Assembly: GCF_900496995.4 (NCBI RefSeq)
Contig: NC_044012.1
Location: 25,086,759-25,150,758 of the forward strand
Length of the DNA: 64,000 bases
Origin: Aquila chrysaetos chrysaetos
Lineage: Eukaryota > Chordata > Aves > Accipitriformes > Accipitridae
Reading direction: 5' to 3'
A program made the position numbers and the translations under genes. This document shows positions 52,901 through 64,000 of the stretch, piece after piece (within the stretch, counting starts at the first letter, position 1; every line of letters begins with the position of its first letter). The notes under the pieces were generated by a model that saw only the letters and a program-made list of their open reading frames with translations, had not been told where the DNA came from and made no database searches.

Positions 52901-55900
52901 GATGCAGTATCAGCGATGGGATTGAATAATACTGTAATTCACAGTTGATTTAGCAGGGAGGTTGTGTATGTGGTTTTGGGGGGACTTAGAGAGAGACACA
53001 GGAACTTTTCAGGGACATCTCACCACCATTCAGTGGGGGAAGGAGTCATATGGGTGGGTAGAGGGAGAAACTTGGCTCTGCTGAAGCAAAGGCAGAACAA
53101 GGACGCTGGGACTGTCACCGCAGTGTCTCTGCAGGCAGGACAGGAGGCCTGACTGCCACCCAGGCTGAACTGACCGCCTGAGCCCACGGGCTGCATTCTG
53201 CCAGAGCTTAGGACCTCCTCAGAGTACCTTTGCTAGGGAGAGGGAAAGGGCACTTCCAGAGAGCTATTCAGTGCCCATAAGCCCTGAGCAGCTTCTGGAA
53301 GTACCTGCTACAAATACGCTGTGGTGCCTGCACTCCTAACAGGGGAATGCTCACAGGGGAGGCCAGCCGAGCAGCTGGGCTCCATGCTAGCAAACGCCTC
53401 CAGAGCTGCCCCATTTGGAGGATCCTCCCAGCCCCTCTGTCTGCAGCCCAGACCTGCACAGCAGCTGTCCGGGACAGCAAAGCCGTGCTGCGTTGGCACA
53501 ATACACTCCTTTAAGCAGTTGTGCGAACTCTCCCTTTGATGGGAAATACTCTGGATCTTGCCTGGGAAAACAAGAATGTTTTCCAAAATCCTGGCCACCC
53601 TGAAGTCACCAGCTAGACTGCCACTGGCTGCGGTACCACTGGGATGTCCTGGACACCCAACACTGCTGGGTGGGTGGTTATGTCTCTCTCCAGTACCTCA
53701 ACTGTTTGAACCCTGGAGAATAAACTGACAGCAAAAGGCTCTACTTGGCTAAGGAAAGCCTGCACAAGCAAGAATGTATTCATACAGTAATCTATACCAG
53801 TGAAGATGTGCAGGAAAAAGATGTCTGTCTGTCCATCCCTCCCTCCCAAATATGTCCAGGTAGCTACCGCTCAAATATCTGTGTGCTCTGAGCCCAGAAG
53901 AGGGACGACGCTGGCTGAGGGGCCATGTGGGTGCTAGTTCTGAACAAGGAGCACTTGTGTTTGTTTCAGGGAGCGTGTGTGTATTTCTTTACAGGGAAAA
54001 AACTAACACATGTGCAACTGAAGCAGCACTGTGGCTCTACGTGTATGAATATGTGTGTGAAAGACCATAAATAACATGCAGCAGTGACTGCCTGTGTCTT
54101 TATATGGAAGAAACTGTGGTTGTGTAGAAATGTGGTTACAAAGGTAACATCTGGCTGCCTGCATGTGCACTGAAGTGACTCTGTGTGCCTGTGGGAATGA
54201 AGAATATGCCTGTGTCACTGGGTCCGGCATCTCCGGGAATCTCAATATATGAGGTGGCTCCAGCCACCTGGCACGTGGTACAGTGCACTGCCTGTCTGGG
54301 TGAGCAAGCTTGTGTGCGTGTGTGTGGACGGAGGGCATGCGTTTGGTGTGACTCCCTGTTGCTGTGCGTTTCCAAGACTCTCTGTTCAAAGACAGATGGG
54401 TCTTTTAACACACGTCGTGGGTTTTTGATACTGACTGGACCTTTATTTCTTAGCAAATCCAGGCCTTCACATACCAACAAGAACTGAGATCTGCCCCGGG
54501 GAGGCCCATAGCCAGGACTCCCTCCTGTCCACAGGTCCTAACACGTGTTCAGAACTCTGCTCCTGGAGCACGAGGCTCCCTCTGTATGCTCGCTTTCCTG
54601 GCAGCAGGTGCCTGCAGCTCCTGGAAATAGCTTAATAAATTGGGATTTGTCAATCAGAACAGGATGGAGCCTCTTTTGTTTTTTCACACACCAGATTAAG
54701 CCCAGTGGAGGAAATGGAGCCACTGCTGGGTTGCGCTGATGAGTTGTGTGAGAGGCTCTTTGCTACTCTGGAGAAAGGCCTCTCCACTTCTGAATCCCTG
54801 CCACTGCTGCTGTGGCTGATGGGGCAGGCACTGGATGCAGCCAGAGAGAGAATTAAGTAGCGGAGACCCTGAGGAGACGTGAATAGAAAACTCTAGTGGA
54901 AATGGTCACTAGACAGGTTGAATCTCAGCCCGATTTCTGCAGTGATGGGAGAGGAGACTCAATTGTCTGTTTCCGCAAAAGATCAAAGTCCTCCTCTGCT
55001 ATAAATTATTTTTGTTCCATCAAAGCCATCAGAGCAATGTGGAGCTTATGAGCTTATGAGTTAACTCACATATTAACCTTGGTGTTTCTTGTCAGCTCCT
55101 CTTAAGCTCAGTGGCTGCTCTAGAACAGAAGGCAGGTTGTTTAGTGGGTAAAGCAGGACTCCTGTCCTCTCCCTGTCAGCTCAAAGCACCACAGAAGAAG
55201 GGGTTAAATACCAGGACTCCTGAATGCTATCCTCAGTTGTGCCATGCACTCACTAAATGAATTCAAACCAGACATTTATTTACTTTTGCCTGAATTTCTC
55301 CATCTGGAAAGCAGGGCTAATAACACTCATCTCCCTAAGGCACAAGGTGCCTAGGAAGGGACAATTGTCACACACCATGGGATCCCTTGAGAAAGATGTC
55401 AGCTCAGGGCAGGTAATGATGTTGCATGAAGACAACACGGAGCAGTAAAACTGCTTGGAGCTAAGCACCAGTCTGATATCTGGAAGGGCTGAATGGATAG
55501 GTTTTCAAAAGGCTAACTCCCACAGGCAGAGTCAGACTACCAAAATCCCATCAATATCCACATTGATACCTGCTGGGAATCTGTGTGCTTTTTCAATTGC
55601 CTACCTAGGACCTCAGCTTGCAGGTTAGAGACTAGCCCTGATTTATTTATTTTGGTTAGGAGAAGATGTGAATGCCTGATGGAAGCCTGGGCTTTCTGCC
55701 TGGCAGAAGCCAAGCCTGTAAGGAGAAGAAATATATTTTATCAGATCAGCTGATATACCTGCAAAATGCAAACAGAGCTTTTGAGTTATGTTCTTTTATT
55801 AGGGCATCAACCTTTGGAACCTGTGAAACTTGCTCTAACACCTAGAACCTTTGGCTCTTCCAACCACGCACCAAAATGGTAGCTGAGGCTTACAGACCTT

Positions 55901-58900
55901 GTTCAGCCAGGGGCTCTGAGCCTGCACAGAGATCTGTACCCCTGCTGCAAGCCGAACTCTGTGAACTTATGCAAAAAAACCCCTTCATTATTTAGTATTT
56001 GGTCATCAGCCAAAAAAAGCATTCAGGGCAGAAACATGCAAGACAAGATGTGCTGAAGTGAGCTGAGCTCTGCTAAGCAAAAGAACATCTTCTCAGTATC
56101 ATTTTTGCATTCTTTCCCCTTGCTGTCCTCCACACCGGTTCCCTCCCCCCCTGCAAATTTCTGGTAATTGTTCTCTTGTTTCTAGCACAGCTTTGTTATT
56201 GCTTTACACTTGGGAATAGCAGTCAGACTAACACAGACACAGCTGGGCTCCTACCACTTCCTGTCAGGAGGCCCAGGGCTGTCCAGACAGCATGAACGGA
56301 CTCTGTGATGACGAGATGTTAATGAGGAAATGCTTCTCGGGGCTTCCTTAAGCCTTTTCTTGTTTGCTACCAAAAGCATCGACTCAATTAGCACAAGAGC
56401 ACTTGAAAAGTAGTCTGTTCTCGCTCCTTATTTGTTACAGCACCATCAAACACTGTGCAGCTCGCTCTCTGCCTGGAAGGGGCGTGTGCGTGTCTGTGCA
56501 CATTCAAAGTAGTGTCTAACATTCACATACATGTTTCATGCATGTGATGGAGCCTGCAAAGTACTTGTGGTGTTTCTGTGCATGTGCTGCTCACGCACTT
56601 GGTACTGTGACGATGCTTCATGATGTGCATTTGCACTTGGTGAATGCCGCTGTGTATGGGGTGGCCATGTTTTCTGGCTCTGTGTCATGTCTGTGGTTGG
56701 TAGGTGAAGAAAATATGTTGCTGTCCATTGCATTCAGCGTGCACAAGGTGTAAATCAGAGCTGTGCAACTACATACATGTTTACAGACAGGGATGGTACT
56801 AAGTGTCAGTCTGATGTTTAAACCCTTGGCTTTCAGCTGTAGCCAAGAATAGTCTGTGACTGCATGGCTGGGACCGGCTGCCCCTTCCTTTCCTCTCCTG
56901 CTCTTGCTCTACACTTCACAGAGCAAGGTGAAAAGTTTCAGCGAAATGACACCATCCTGCACAACCAGAGAGAGGGTCAAAGAACACTTAGGCACAAACG
57001 ACACACAGCCTGACTCCCTTTCCCCACAACAGAGGTAGCTTGTGAGATGAGGCAGCACGGCCTTGGGATTACAGCGCAGCAGTGGGATGCAAAAGAGCTG
57101 GTTCCAGCATAGGGTGTTGTTCAGGGGCCAGTTGACTCTAAGAGACCTGTGTTTCTGGTAGCCTTGGCTGATAACTCTTTGGGGCAAGGGACTGGAGTAG
57201 GTAGCAATTTTCTGCTGCCACCCCCTCGTTAGCTCAGGGCAGCAGTCTGGCAGTGAAAAGGCCTGGAAGGTCATGCTTATGCCCTTGAGCTACCGAGTTC
57301 ATGGTGCAATCTCCCACTCAGGATGCAGGTGTGCAGATGGGAGGCAGTCTCTTGGAGCACTGCCACTTCTATTCTACCGAGGTCCGGAGGCTCTGGCTGA
57401 CACCGCGGTCCTGCTGCACCAGTGACTGCACAAACACACAATCTATATTCCTGTCTTCTTGCCACACATGCACTTTAACTGATACTAAAGAAGGAAAAAT
57501 TGGACCATCTGCAGTATCCTACTGTACACGGGCCATTTTACCCCCTGTGCATAGCATTTTGCAGGTCTCTGTTATTGTAATACCTGAAACTCTCCCAATG
57601 TTTCCTGTATTTCTTCTTCTAGTTCCCTTGCAGACCAGAACCGCACAGTTACCTCCCTTGTGCAGCCAGGGAACTGAGAAGAACAAAGAGCCAGTGACAG
57701 GACAGGCCATTAAACTCAGGTCTCCCCCGTCACCTGCCAGTCCCCTCACCACTGCTGCTTCCCAGCACCGCCAGAGCTCGTGTTGCAGACATGCATGAAT
57801 TCCTATCTTAGTGACAGCCTGATTTTAGCTAAGCTCTGCAGAAATCTCTGTCCCTTGATAGATGGTAGAACTGCTCAGCTTGAGGAAGTGAAACTTTCAT
57901 CCTAGCTTGAGAGGGGAACATGGCTGATGCTGTCCCCGAGACTGCCCATGTTTGGATATTCAGCCTCACCAAGAATCTGTAGGTTTCTTGTTACACCCTG
58001 AGACACATTATGACCTCTTGAATGTCTCGTGGATATGTTATACTTGGTGTCTTGTGATTTTCTGCACCTTCCGCATTTGCTTTGAGCATGTCACATCTCA
58101 ACAGGGAACTGCTCAGGCAAATCACCACCAAACAAATCTAAGGAAGACTGCAGAACTTTGCCTGGTGACTGAGTGACTGCAGCCCGGATCTGAATCAAAG
58201 AGGTTTGGAGTTGTTGCCGGTGACAGCTTGATGAGGGAGGGAATTTTAACTCTCTGTCAGCAAGACACCCAAGGGGCAGTTAATTTAAACCGCATTAGGG
58301 ATCCTCCCATTGCCAGAATGCTGTAAAGGAGCATTCACACAGGAGAAAACAGACCTTTGGAAGCATGACTAGCTGGAAGGCTAGAAATAAGCCCTACAAG
58401 CCTTTGAGAGAAGGTACTTTGGGTACCATGGCTGATGTTCTGATGTCCTACATGTCCACAGGATCGCCACGTCCCAGAGACACAGGGAGTGCCATCATGG
58501 CTGGCATACGTTCGGGCTGACCCTGCTGGGGCAGCAGCTGCGGGGGCGAGGCGTGTGAGGAATGCAGCTCCCCTCCTTGAACTTTAGCAATGCGCCAGCA
58601 ATGTCAGCCTCAGTACATCTCACCACTGACTGCAGGCCCAGATTAGCCGGTGGCTGCATGGCTGTCTGCAGTGTAGCTACACTCCAAGCAGTGGCAGCTG
58701 CCACTGGGAGTGCAGGGACTGTCTGGTCTAATGGCTCTAGGGTCTAACGTACCCTGCTTTAGGGATCTGGCTTTGTCTTAGGTGATGGGGGACACCGCTC
58801 TGTGCCTCAGTTTCCCTTCCCTTGCCTAGCCTACTTGGAGCGTGGAAGCATTTCTGGGAGCACAGGCAGGAGCCAGGCTGAACCCCAGGACAAGAAATTG

Positions 58901-61900
58901 TTCTGTCCGCCTAGGGCAGGTGCAATACAGATAGCAAAGCCAGCAGACAGCCATGGCAGCAATTGCTGGGATTTATTTACCTTAATTGTTTCAATCCAGA
59001 GCTTCCCTGCAGGGCGAGGAGTACAGGACCTACCTGCCCACAAAGCTCTGAGTCAGCTCACTGCATGCCAGGCACTCAGCAGCTGTGAGGAAGGAAAGAC
59101 CTGCTGGCCACCTCCCAGCTGGGAATGATTTTGCCAAAATCAACCATCCAGGCCTCTCCCTTCCTAGCACATTAAGCCAAGCAGTCCCTGATTCCTCTCA
59201 GCCTCAAACTACAGTGTGGGAGACCTTAAGAAAGACTAGTGAAAGCAGCAGGATCCAAAAAATAGCTACGTCTGCAGAGCCCCAGCTGCTTCACAGGCAG
59301 GTGTGCAAACTCATGCAGTAGACAGGAGAGGATACACCACCCCAGAGAGGGAAGCTTCTTTTTCACTCCCTAAAAGGATCTGTACTAAAGAAGAACTGTC
59401 AGGTCCTGGAGAGCCTGTTTAAGCCATCTTCTCTGCAAGTTAGACAAACTGTCTGGGCATGGGGGACCAGACTGAAGACTATTCAGAGGACATACTCAGC
59501 CCTTCCCAGAAATCAGACCTTTTCTTGAAGTGTTTCAAGTTTAGCATCTGAGACTAAAAATCACCCCTCACTTTCAAAAATCTGTGTTTAATCTATATTC
59601 AGCAAAGAAGAGGAAAACAAACAAGCAAATGTATTGGTCATAGTAAATCTCCAGTACTAGGATTAATTCCTCAGACACAGAGCACCCTGGGTGCGTGACG
59701 AGCTGTGGTAGGTCACCCTGACATAAATGAAGATCAATGCTACTGTGCTGCCCCTGCCATTCCCCTTACAAACCACACCGGGTGACAGAGAAATCATGCT
59801 TCGTTCCCTGCTACTGAGAACTGACACCTGAGGCTACTTCTTCCCAAAGGTCTCCAAAACTTCATGCAAAGACCCATAGTTGCTTGGGTGCTGGGAACAC
59901 ATCAAGCCAAATTCTCTGCTGGTGAAACCTGAAGGGTTTTATTTGCATGGCTCTAATCTCACTGAAAATGTGGAGGAGAGTAGACACCCTGCAGGTTTGT
60001 CACCCACCTCCTATTGACATAGGTGACCAGGATTTAGGCTTCGCTGACCATGTGGTTCCAGAGTTTTGTGCATCTTTAGGGGTTGCTTTTTGCTTTTTTT
60101 TTAAAAAGGATGGGCTGCATGACTATCTTCAGCCTCTGAGCACTCATTCTCTCCTGCCTCTGAGGTTGCTCAGTTCTGTAATTCATGCCACCACCTCCCT
60201 CTTTTCGGCCTCAGTAGCCTCCCACAAAGGACAAAAGAGCTGGCTGGTACTTTTGAAGTTTGCCTTTCACCTTCCTTCTCTCTAGTTTCACTGTTTACAC
60301 ACTGAATGCTCTGTTCTTTTGCTCTGCTGCTTACTTCTCTGCCTCCATGTCTCAGTGCAGGAGAGAAGGGCAAATCAGTTGGCAATGCCCCTTGTGAGAC
60401 GAGACTGCTGTCCTTCCCATGCCCTGTGAAATCACTGCCACTGCACTACCGCAATGGAGCCCATTTCAGGCTGATGCTGAGACCTCTTCCCACCACCAAG
60501 GCAGAACAAAGCCACATTCAAATGACTAAATTACAGCCCCATTCATTTTATGGCCTCATTATACTACCAAGGCTGTGTACAAGAGGGAATCAATTCAAAG
60601 TGAGCACGAACCTGCCCTTCCTCCCTGTGCTGCAGCTCTGGCTGAAGGGCAGACATACCCTTAGGCACCTGACTCACTCTGGCCCACATCCTTAACGGTA
60701 CCCATGCATGCACCCACCCACAAAATACCTGGGGTGGGAGGGGGGGAGGCTGAACCTGCCCACCTTGTCTGCAACTTAGAAATGGGACCCCGACATCGTC
60801 CTTTTAATGCAAATAGATGTTGCTTATTCTCAGTTCTTAAGCATTTTGTAACTGGTCTACACACACATATGGCACTTCGGTGAAAGTGATACACCGTCTG
60901 AGCATCATGCCTGAGCATCATGCGTAGACAAGCAGGGTGTTAGAGCCCTGGCACTTGTCAGTCCAAGTCTTTTAAAGGACTAGTACATCCAAAGGGTATT
61001 TATCTGAACCAATTACACCCGTCCTTTCTGCAGCCTCCTGTAGATGTTCCTAGAGGCAAGATATTTGAGTCCCAGCTCCCATGAGTTCACAGTGCAGGCT
61101 CTGCGTGTCTGAGAAAGGAGGGAAGAGCTGGGGAAGTCCCAGTGACCTACATGAGCAAACATCTGGAGTAAGGACTCCTGCCTCAGCTGCTGTCTCACAG
61201 CTGGGGGCTCAGAGGGGATCAGCTTTTCCTGCGGCAAATGAATAGGGCTGAATTCAGCCAAGATTCTTGGAAAGAGGTGGATTGTAGGATGGTACTGGGA
61301 AGAGATAAAAGCCGATTAGAAATGCACGGGGAGGATATGTAGATAGGCATTATCTGTGAGGTACATTTCCATATCTGTTCATAATAGCCCATGCACAGTG
61401 GCTGTTATAAGCAGAAATAAGCAATAGCTTCTGGGTCTTCAAGAATAGCTGTGTACTGTGACTGCCTCCTAGTTCTTGAAGACAAACTCAGGGGATAGAA
61501 GGAAAAAGGATAGATGGGAAACTGCAGTCATTATGCAAGGCCAGATGGTCAGTTTATCTGTGTCTCTGGTTAGGAAGCTGGTTACAGCATTTTAGTCAGC
61601 CTCTTTGTTTAACTTCTATTGAAAAAAACATGGGGAATTCCTTCAGTGCCTCCCAAAACTAGGGAGGAAACATATTAAATGGGTGGAGTCCTTTCAAGAA
61701 ATCCAAGAGCTAAGACCTCATCACCGTCTGCCTTTCTGCCACCTGAGTTACAAAAACTCCAGTGCAGATTCCAGCTTTTAATGACCCTGGCTGTAGTCGG
61801 ATTAAGCAGATTGACATGGATTTGAGCCTGCTACAGTTCTGTCCTTAGCAGACACGCAAAACCAAGTTCTTTCCCATCCCAGTTACCTACATTCCTTATG

Positions 61901-63454
61901 TTTACTGTGGAAAGAGTAGTGCTGCCCTGTTGTAGAAGTGGGATGTGAGGATAGCGCATTAAAGAGAGCAGTGAAAAGGAAGGCCATACAAAACTAAAGG
62001 GGGCCAGGCAGAAGACAGGCTGTGCATTCCCTTCTTTACTCCAAGTGTCCTCTGAGCAGTGGCACCTTCACACCAGGGGTCTGTCTGTCATGGGACAGCG
62101 TCAAGAACCCTGGCTTCCTCCCCAGCTCAGCCACACAGCCTTTGTGACCCTGTGCAAGTCACATCTTTAAAGGTCTGCAATATTTATCTATAGCTGTGTG
62201 CCTGTCACACCTTGGCTGATACAGAAGGTGTTGGGGAATGGAAATGGAAGAAGTGAGATCTTGTAGAAGCTGCAAAGTGGCCACTCGATGGCTCTCTAAA
62301 GGACAACGAAGAAATGATTCTGTCAGTGAAGGCCAAGCCCGAGCACTCTCTTCCTTCTTGAAACCTTCCACGAATCCCCTGACTGCCGAAGGTCTCTGGA
62401 GACCTGGCCAGCCACCCACCAGTGAAAGCCTGGCAAGCAGCTGCCGAAACAAACTCCACAATCTGGGCAGTCACTGGTGCCTGGATGAGTTCTGCCCATG
62501 GCCCCTTCACAAGGGATAAGGCTCAGCAGCAGGGGAGAGCAGCACACGCATCGTGTTGGTAATCTGGGACTGGATGTGCTTCATCCACCCCCCAAATCAG
62601 CTGTCAGCACAGGCTTCAGTAATATCACCAGGGTAAAAATAGGAAGTGCTAATCTTTATCCCTCAAACTTTTGTTATGCTCTCTCCAGAAAAGCAACAAG
62701 CGCTAATATGATTGCCCCTTTTAATCAGCAGATGAAAGTACACCTCTTGCCAGCATCTCCTGCCTCCACATGAACCTTCTCCTAGCAGACAGGGTCCTCT
62801 CCTTGCTGCTGGAGTAAATCCTGTTCATTTTGAGGGTTCACAAGCATAAAAACCTGTGTCTGATCACACCTGCATATCAGTTCAGCCTAGCCCCAGTAAC
62901 TTTGGGGGTGGGAGAGGCAGTTAAGTCCCAAAGGAATCTGTAGCAAAGCAGGAATTAACCGAGGAGACTGTGATTTTCAAGTTATCCTAATAAATATGTC
63001 CCCCTCATTCCAGAAGAGACTCAAGTCAAAACTATCATGTTGAAAATCTCTGCTTCTCCCCCCCAAAACCAAGTGTAGCACTCCCCAGCTAATAGTGCCA
63101 TTATGGCATTTGTGTCTTAAGGTGGAAGACTCTTGCACAATGTTTCAGTGACCACCTAACACACCAGAGGCTCCAGCACACATTCTGTACATTGAAACCC
63201 CCTGTGCAGACAGCAGCTCAGCGAGGCACCCCGCTCGCTTGGAGCAGCAGCCCTGTTACTACTGCCTCTCTGTCTGACATCTGCAAGGCTGTAATTTTAT
63301 TTTTGTTTTGCAGGTAAAAGATGAAAAAAACATACAGGAAATGTTTGACCTGAGTGATTATGAGAAATGTGAAGAGCTCAGGAAGTCCAAAAGCAGAAGC
63401 AAAAAGAACCACAGCAAATTTACCCTCGCCCACTCCAGAGAGCCTGGAAACACG
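49904..63454 (+). CDS. PLEKHO1: PLEKHO1 (CKIP-1), PH-domain adaptor, first three exons; continues past the window
   Basis: Coding parts are 49904-49933, 50782-50928 and 63314-63454, giving residues 1-106 of a protein that is about 409 residues in human. All joins are phase 0 and GT-AG. The N terminus and first half of the PH domain ([34 protein letters not shown]) are almost identical to human as I recall it. Family knowledge: PLEKHO1 binds casein kinase 2 alpha and recruits it to the plasma membrane through the PH domain, restrains PI3K/Akt signalling, and assists Smurf1, limiting bone formation. A C-terminal leucine zipper region would lie outside the window. The remaining 546 bases hold no fourth exon. 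Confidence 0.94.
49934..50781 (+). other. PLEKHO1 intron 1 (848 nt)
   Basis: No repeat or RNA gene recognised. The stretch at 50330-50450 is AT-rich and free of simple sequence, while 50640-50730 is a purine-rich run of GGGAGG-type repeats. Confidence 0.6.
50782..50928 (+). CDS. PLEKHO1: PLEKHO1 exon 2 (residues 11-59)
   Basis: Acceptor tgttag, donor gtagga, 49 codons, phase 0. It begins [20 protein letters not shown] and includes [20 protein letters not shown], the first beta strands of the PH domain with basic residues suited to phosphoinositide binding. Confidence 0.95.
55210..55350 (+). repeat. MIR-like SINE, nearly full length
   Basis: CCAGGACTCCTGAATGCTAT, CTCAGTTGTGCCATGCACTC, CTGAATTTCTCCATCTGGAA and GCAGGGCTAATAACACTCAT follow the MIR order: AGGACTCCTGGGTTCTAT, AGCTCTGCCACTGACT, CTCAGTTTCCCCATCTGTAA, GGGGATAATAATACTCAT. 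It is the best preserved copy in the window. Confidence 0.75.
57664..57760 (-). repeat. MIR-like SINE, reverse orientation
   Basis: GGGAACTGAGAAGAACAAAG, then CCATTAAACTCAGGTCTCCC and CACCTGCCAGTCCCCTCACC, follow the reverse complement of MIR (AAACTGAGGCACAGAG ... GAACCCAGGTCTCC ... CCAGTGCC). Confidence 0.55.
58765..58822 (+). repeat. MIR-like 3' fragment
   Basis: CTCTGTGCCTCAGTTTCCCT at 58798-58817 is an excellent match to the MIR 3' conserved segment; sequence before it is degraded. Confidence 0.6.
62105..62180 (+). repeat. MIR-like SINE fragment
   Basis: CCCAGCTCAGCCACACAGCC and TTTGTGACCCTGTGCAAGTC match the MIR core (AGCTCTGCCACTTACTAGC, TGTGACCTTGGGCAAGTC) closely. The downstream part is lost. 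Confidence 0.7.
63314..63454 (+). CDS. PLEKHO1: PLEKHO1 exon 3 (residues 60-106)
   Basis: Acceptor tttgcag, donor gtacac, 47 codons, phase 0. It begins [20 protein letters not shown] and carries the lysine/arginine/serine-rich [16 protein letters not shown] stretch in the middle of the PH domain. It ends at PGNT; the next expected piece, beginning APNLIF in human, is not in the window. Confidence 0.95.
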
Positions 63455-64000
63455 GTACACTTTGCTCTCAAGCACACAGTCAGCCGAAGAAAGCCATTAG
63501 CTCTTGGTGCAGGCTAGGCTGCCTCTCAGTTGCCTGCTCCAGGCCTGAAGTTTGACACAGTAATTGGGGGGTGAAACTGGATAGCCTGAGTTGTGTAGGA
63601 GTCCAGATCATGTCTCGTGGTTTAAAATATATGAATGTCTATTTACCACGTCAGGACCGATAGCAACAGTGGCATATGGAAAGAGAAGCAGTGTTTCTGC
63701 TGGGAGAGGACTCAGGCCTCTGGTGTACTAAGCAAATACGACCAAGCACTTACCTCTGGATCCGTTTACCTGAGAGTATTCTGACTTTGGGAAAGGAAGG
63801 TATCAGAACATTTGCCAGGAGCAAGGACAAAGCCATTTTACTGCCGCCACTTGTGGCAGTTGTGGTTTAGCTGACTGCACTTGTTTATTCACAGGAGGAG
63901 ACAGGGAAGGGAGGGGTGCTGATGGTCCCTGGGTTTGCTGCTCAGATTTGGGCAGCATCAAAAGAACTGCACAGGAATTTGTCCCAGGAGTACTTTCTGC
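63455..64000 (+). other. Start of PLEKHO1 intron 3
   Basis: Begins with donor gtacac. No later PLEKHO1 exon or other element is recognised before the window ends. Confidence 0.7.

Larger units (their letters stand above)
50929..63313 (+). other. PLEKHO1 intron 2 (12.4 kb)
   Basis: Contains MIR-like fragments at 55210-55350, 57664-57760, 58765-58822 and 62105-62180, two TG-rich tracts (about 54000-54420 and 56480-56740), GATA/ATAGAT-type repeats near 52255-52300 and an 8-bp tandem (GAGCTTAT twice) at about 55044-55060. No nested gene or RNA gene was recognised. Confidence 0.6.

Overview
This is vertebrate nuclear DNA, almost certainly from a bird. The evidence is long GT-AG introns, short exons, one sharp CpG island, vertebrate-type genes in the order VPS45 then PLEKHO1 (the order of the human 1q21 block), and a solo retroviral LTR in VPS45 intron 3 that I recognise as a bird-type family. 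Several decayed MIR-like and palindromic old amniote repeats fit a sauropsid. No bacterial, organellar or phage features are present.

Layout. Positions 1-9.5 kb are AT-rich intergenic DNA with no gene I can support. A CpG island at about 9.6-10.3 kb holds the VPS45 promoter, with two inverted ZNF143-type motifs. VPS45 (+) runs from 10102 to 38387. I resolved 15 coding exons joined by 14 GT-AG introns. They sum to 1713 nt, or 570 residues plus stop, which as I recall is the human length. A downstream intergenic interval (about 39-49.5 kb) holds only repeats and simple sequence. PLEKHO1 (+) starts at 49904 with a 10-codon exon; exons 2 (50782-50928) and 3 (63314-63454) follow, and the rest lies beyond the window.

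The two genes are independent housekeeping or signalling genes on the same strand. VPS45 is the Sec1/Munc18 protein that assists SNARE assembly on endosomes and the trans-Golgi network. PLEKHO1 (CKIP-1) is a PH-domain adaptor that brings casein kinase 2 and other partners to the plasma membrane. They share synteny, not a known pathway.

I found no previously undescribed system. The most useful observations are: the paired ZNF143-type sites at the VPS45 promoter; a 102-nt intron 1 that is open in frame; an in-frame intron-8 extension followed by a poly(A) signal; the isolated first PLEKHO1 exon and last VPS45 exon, which ORF-based annotation would miss; an interstitial telomere-repeat palindrome; and the solo LTR.
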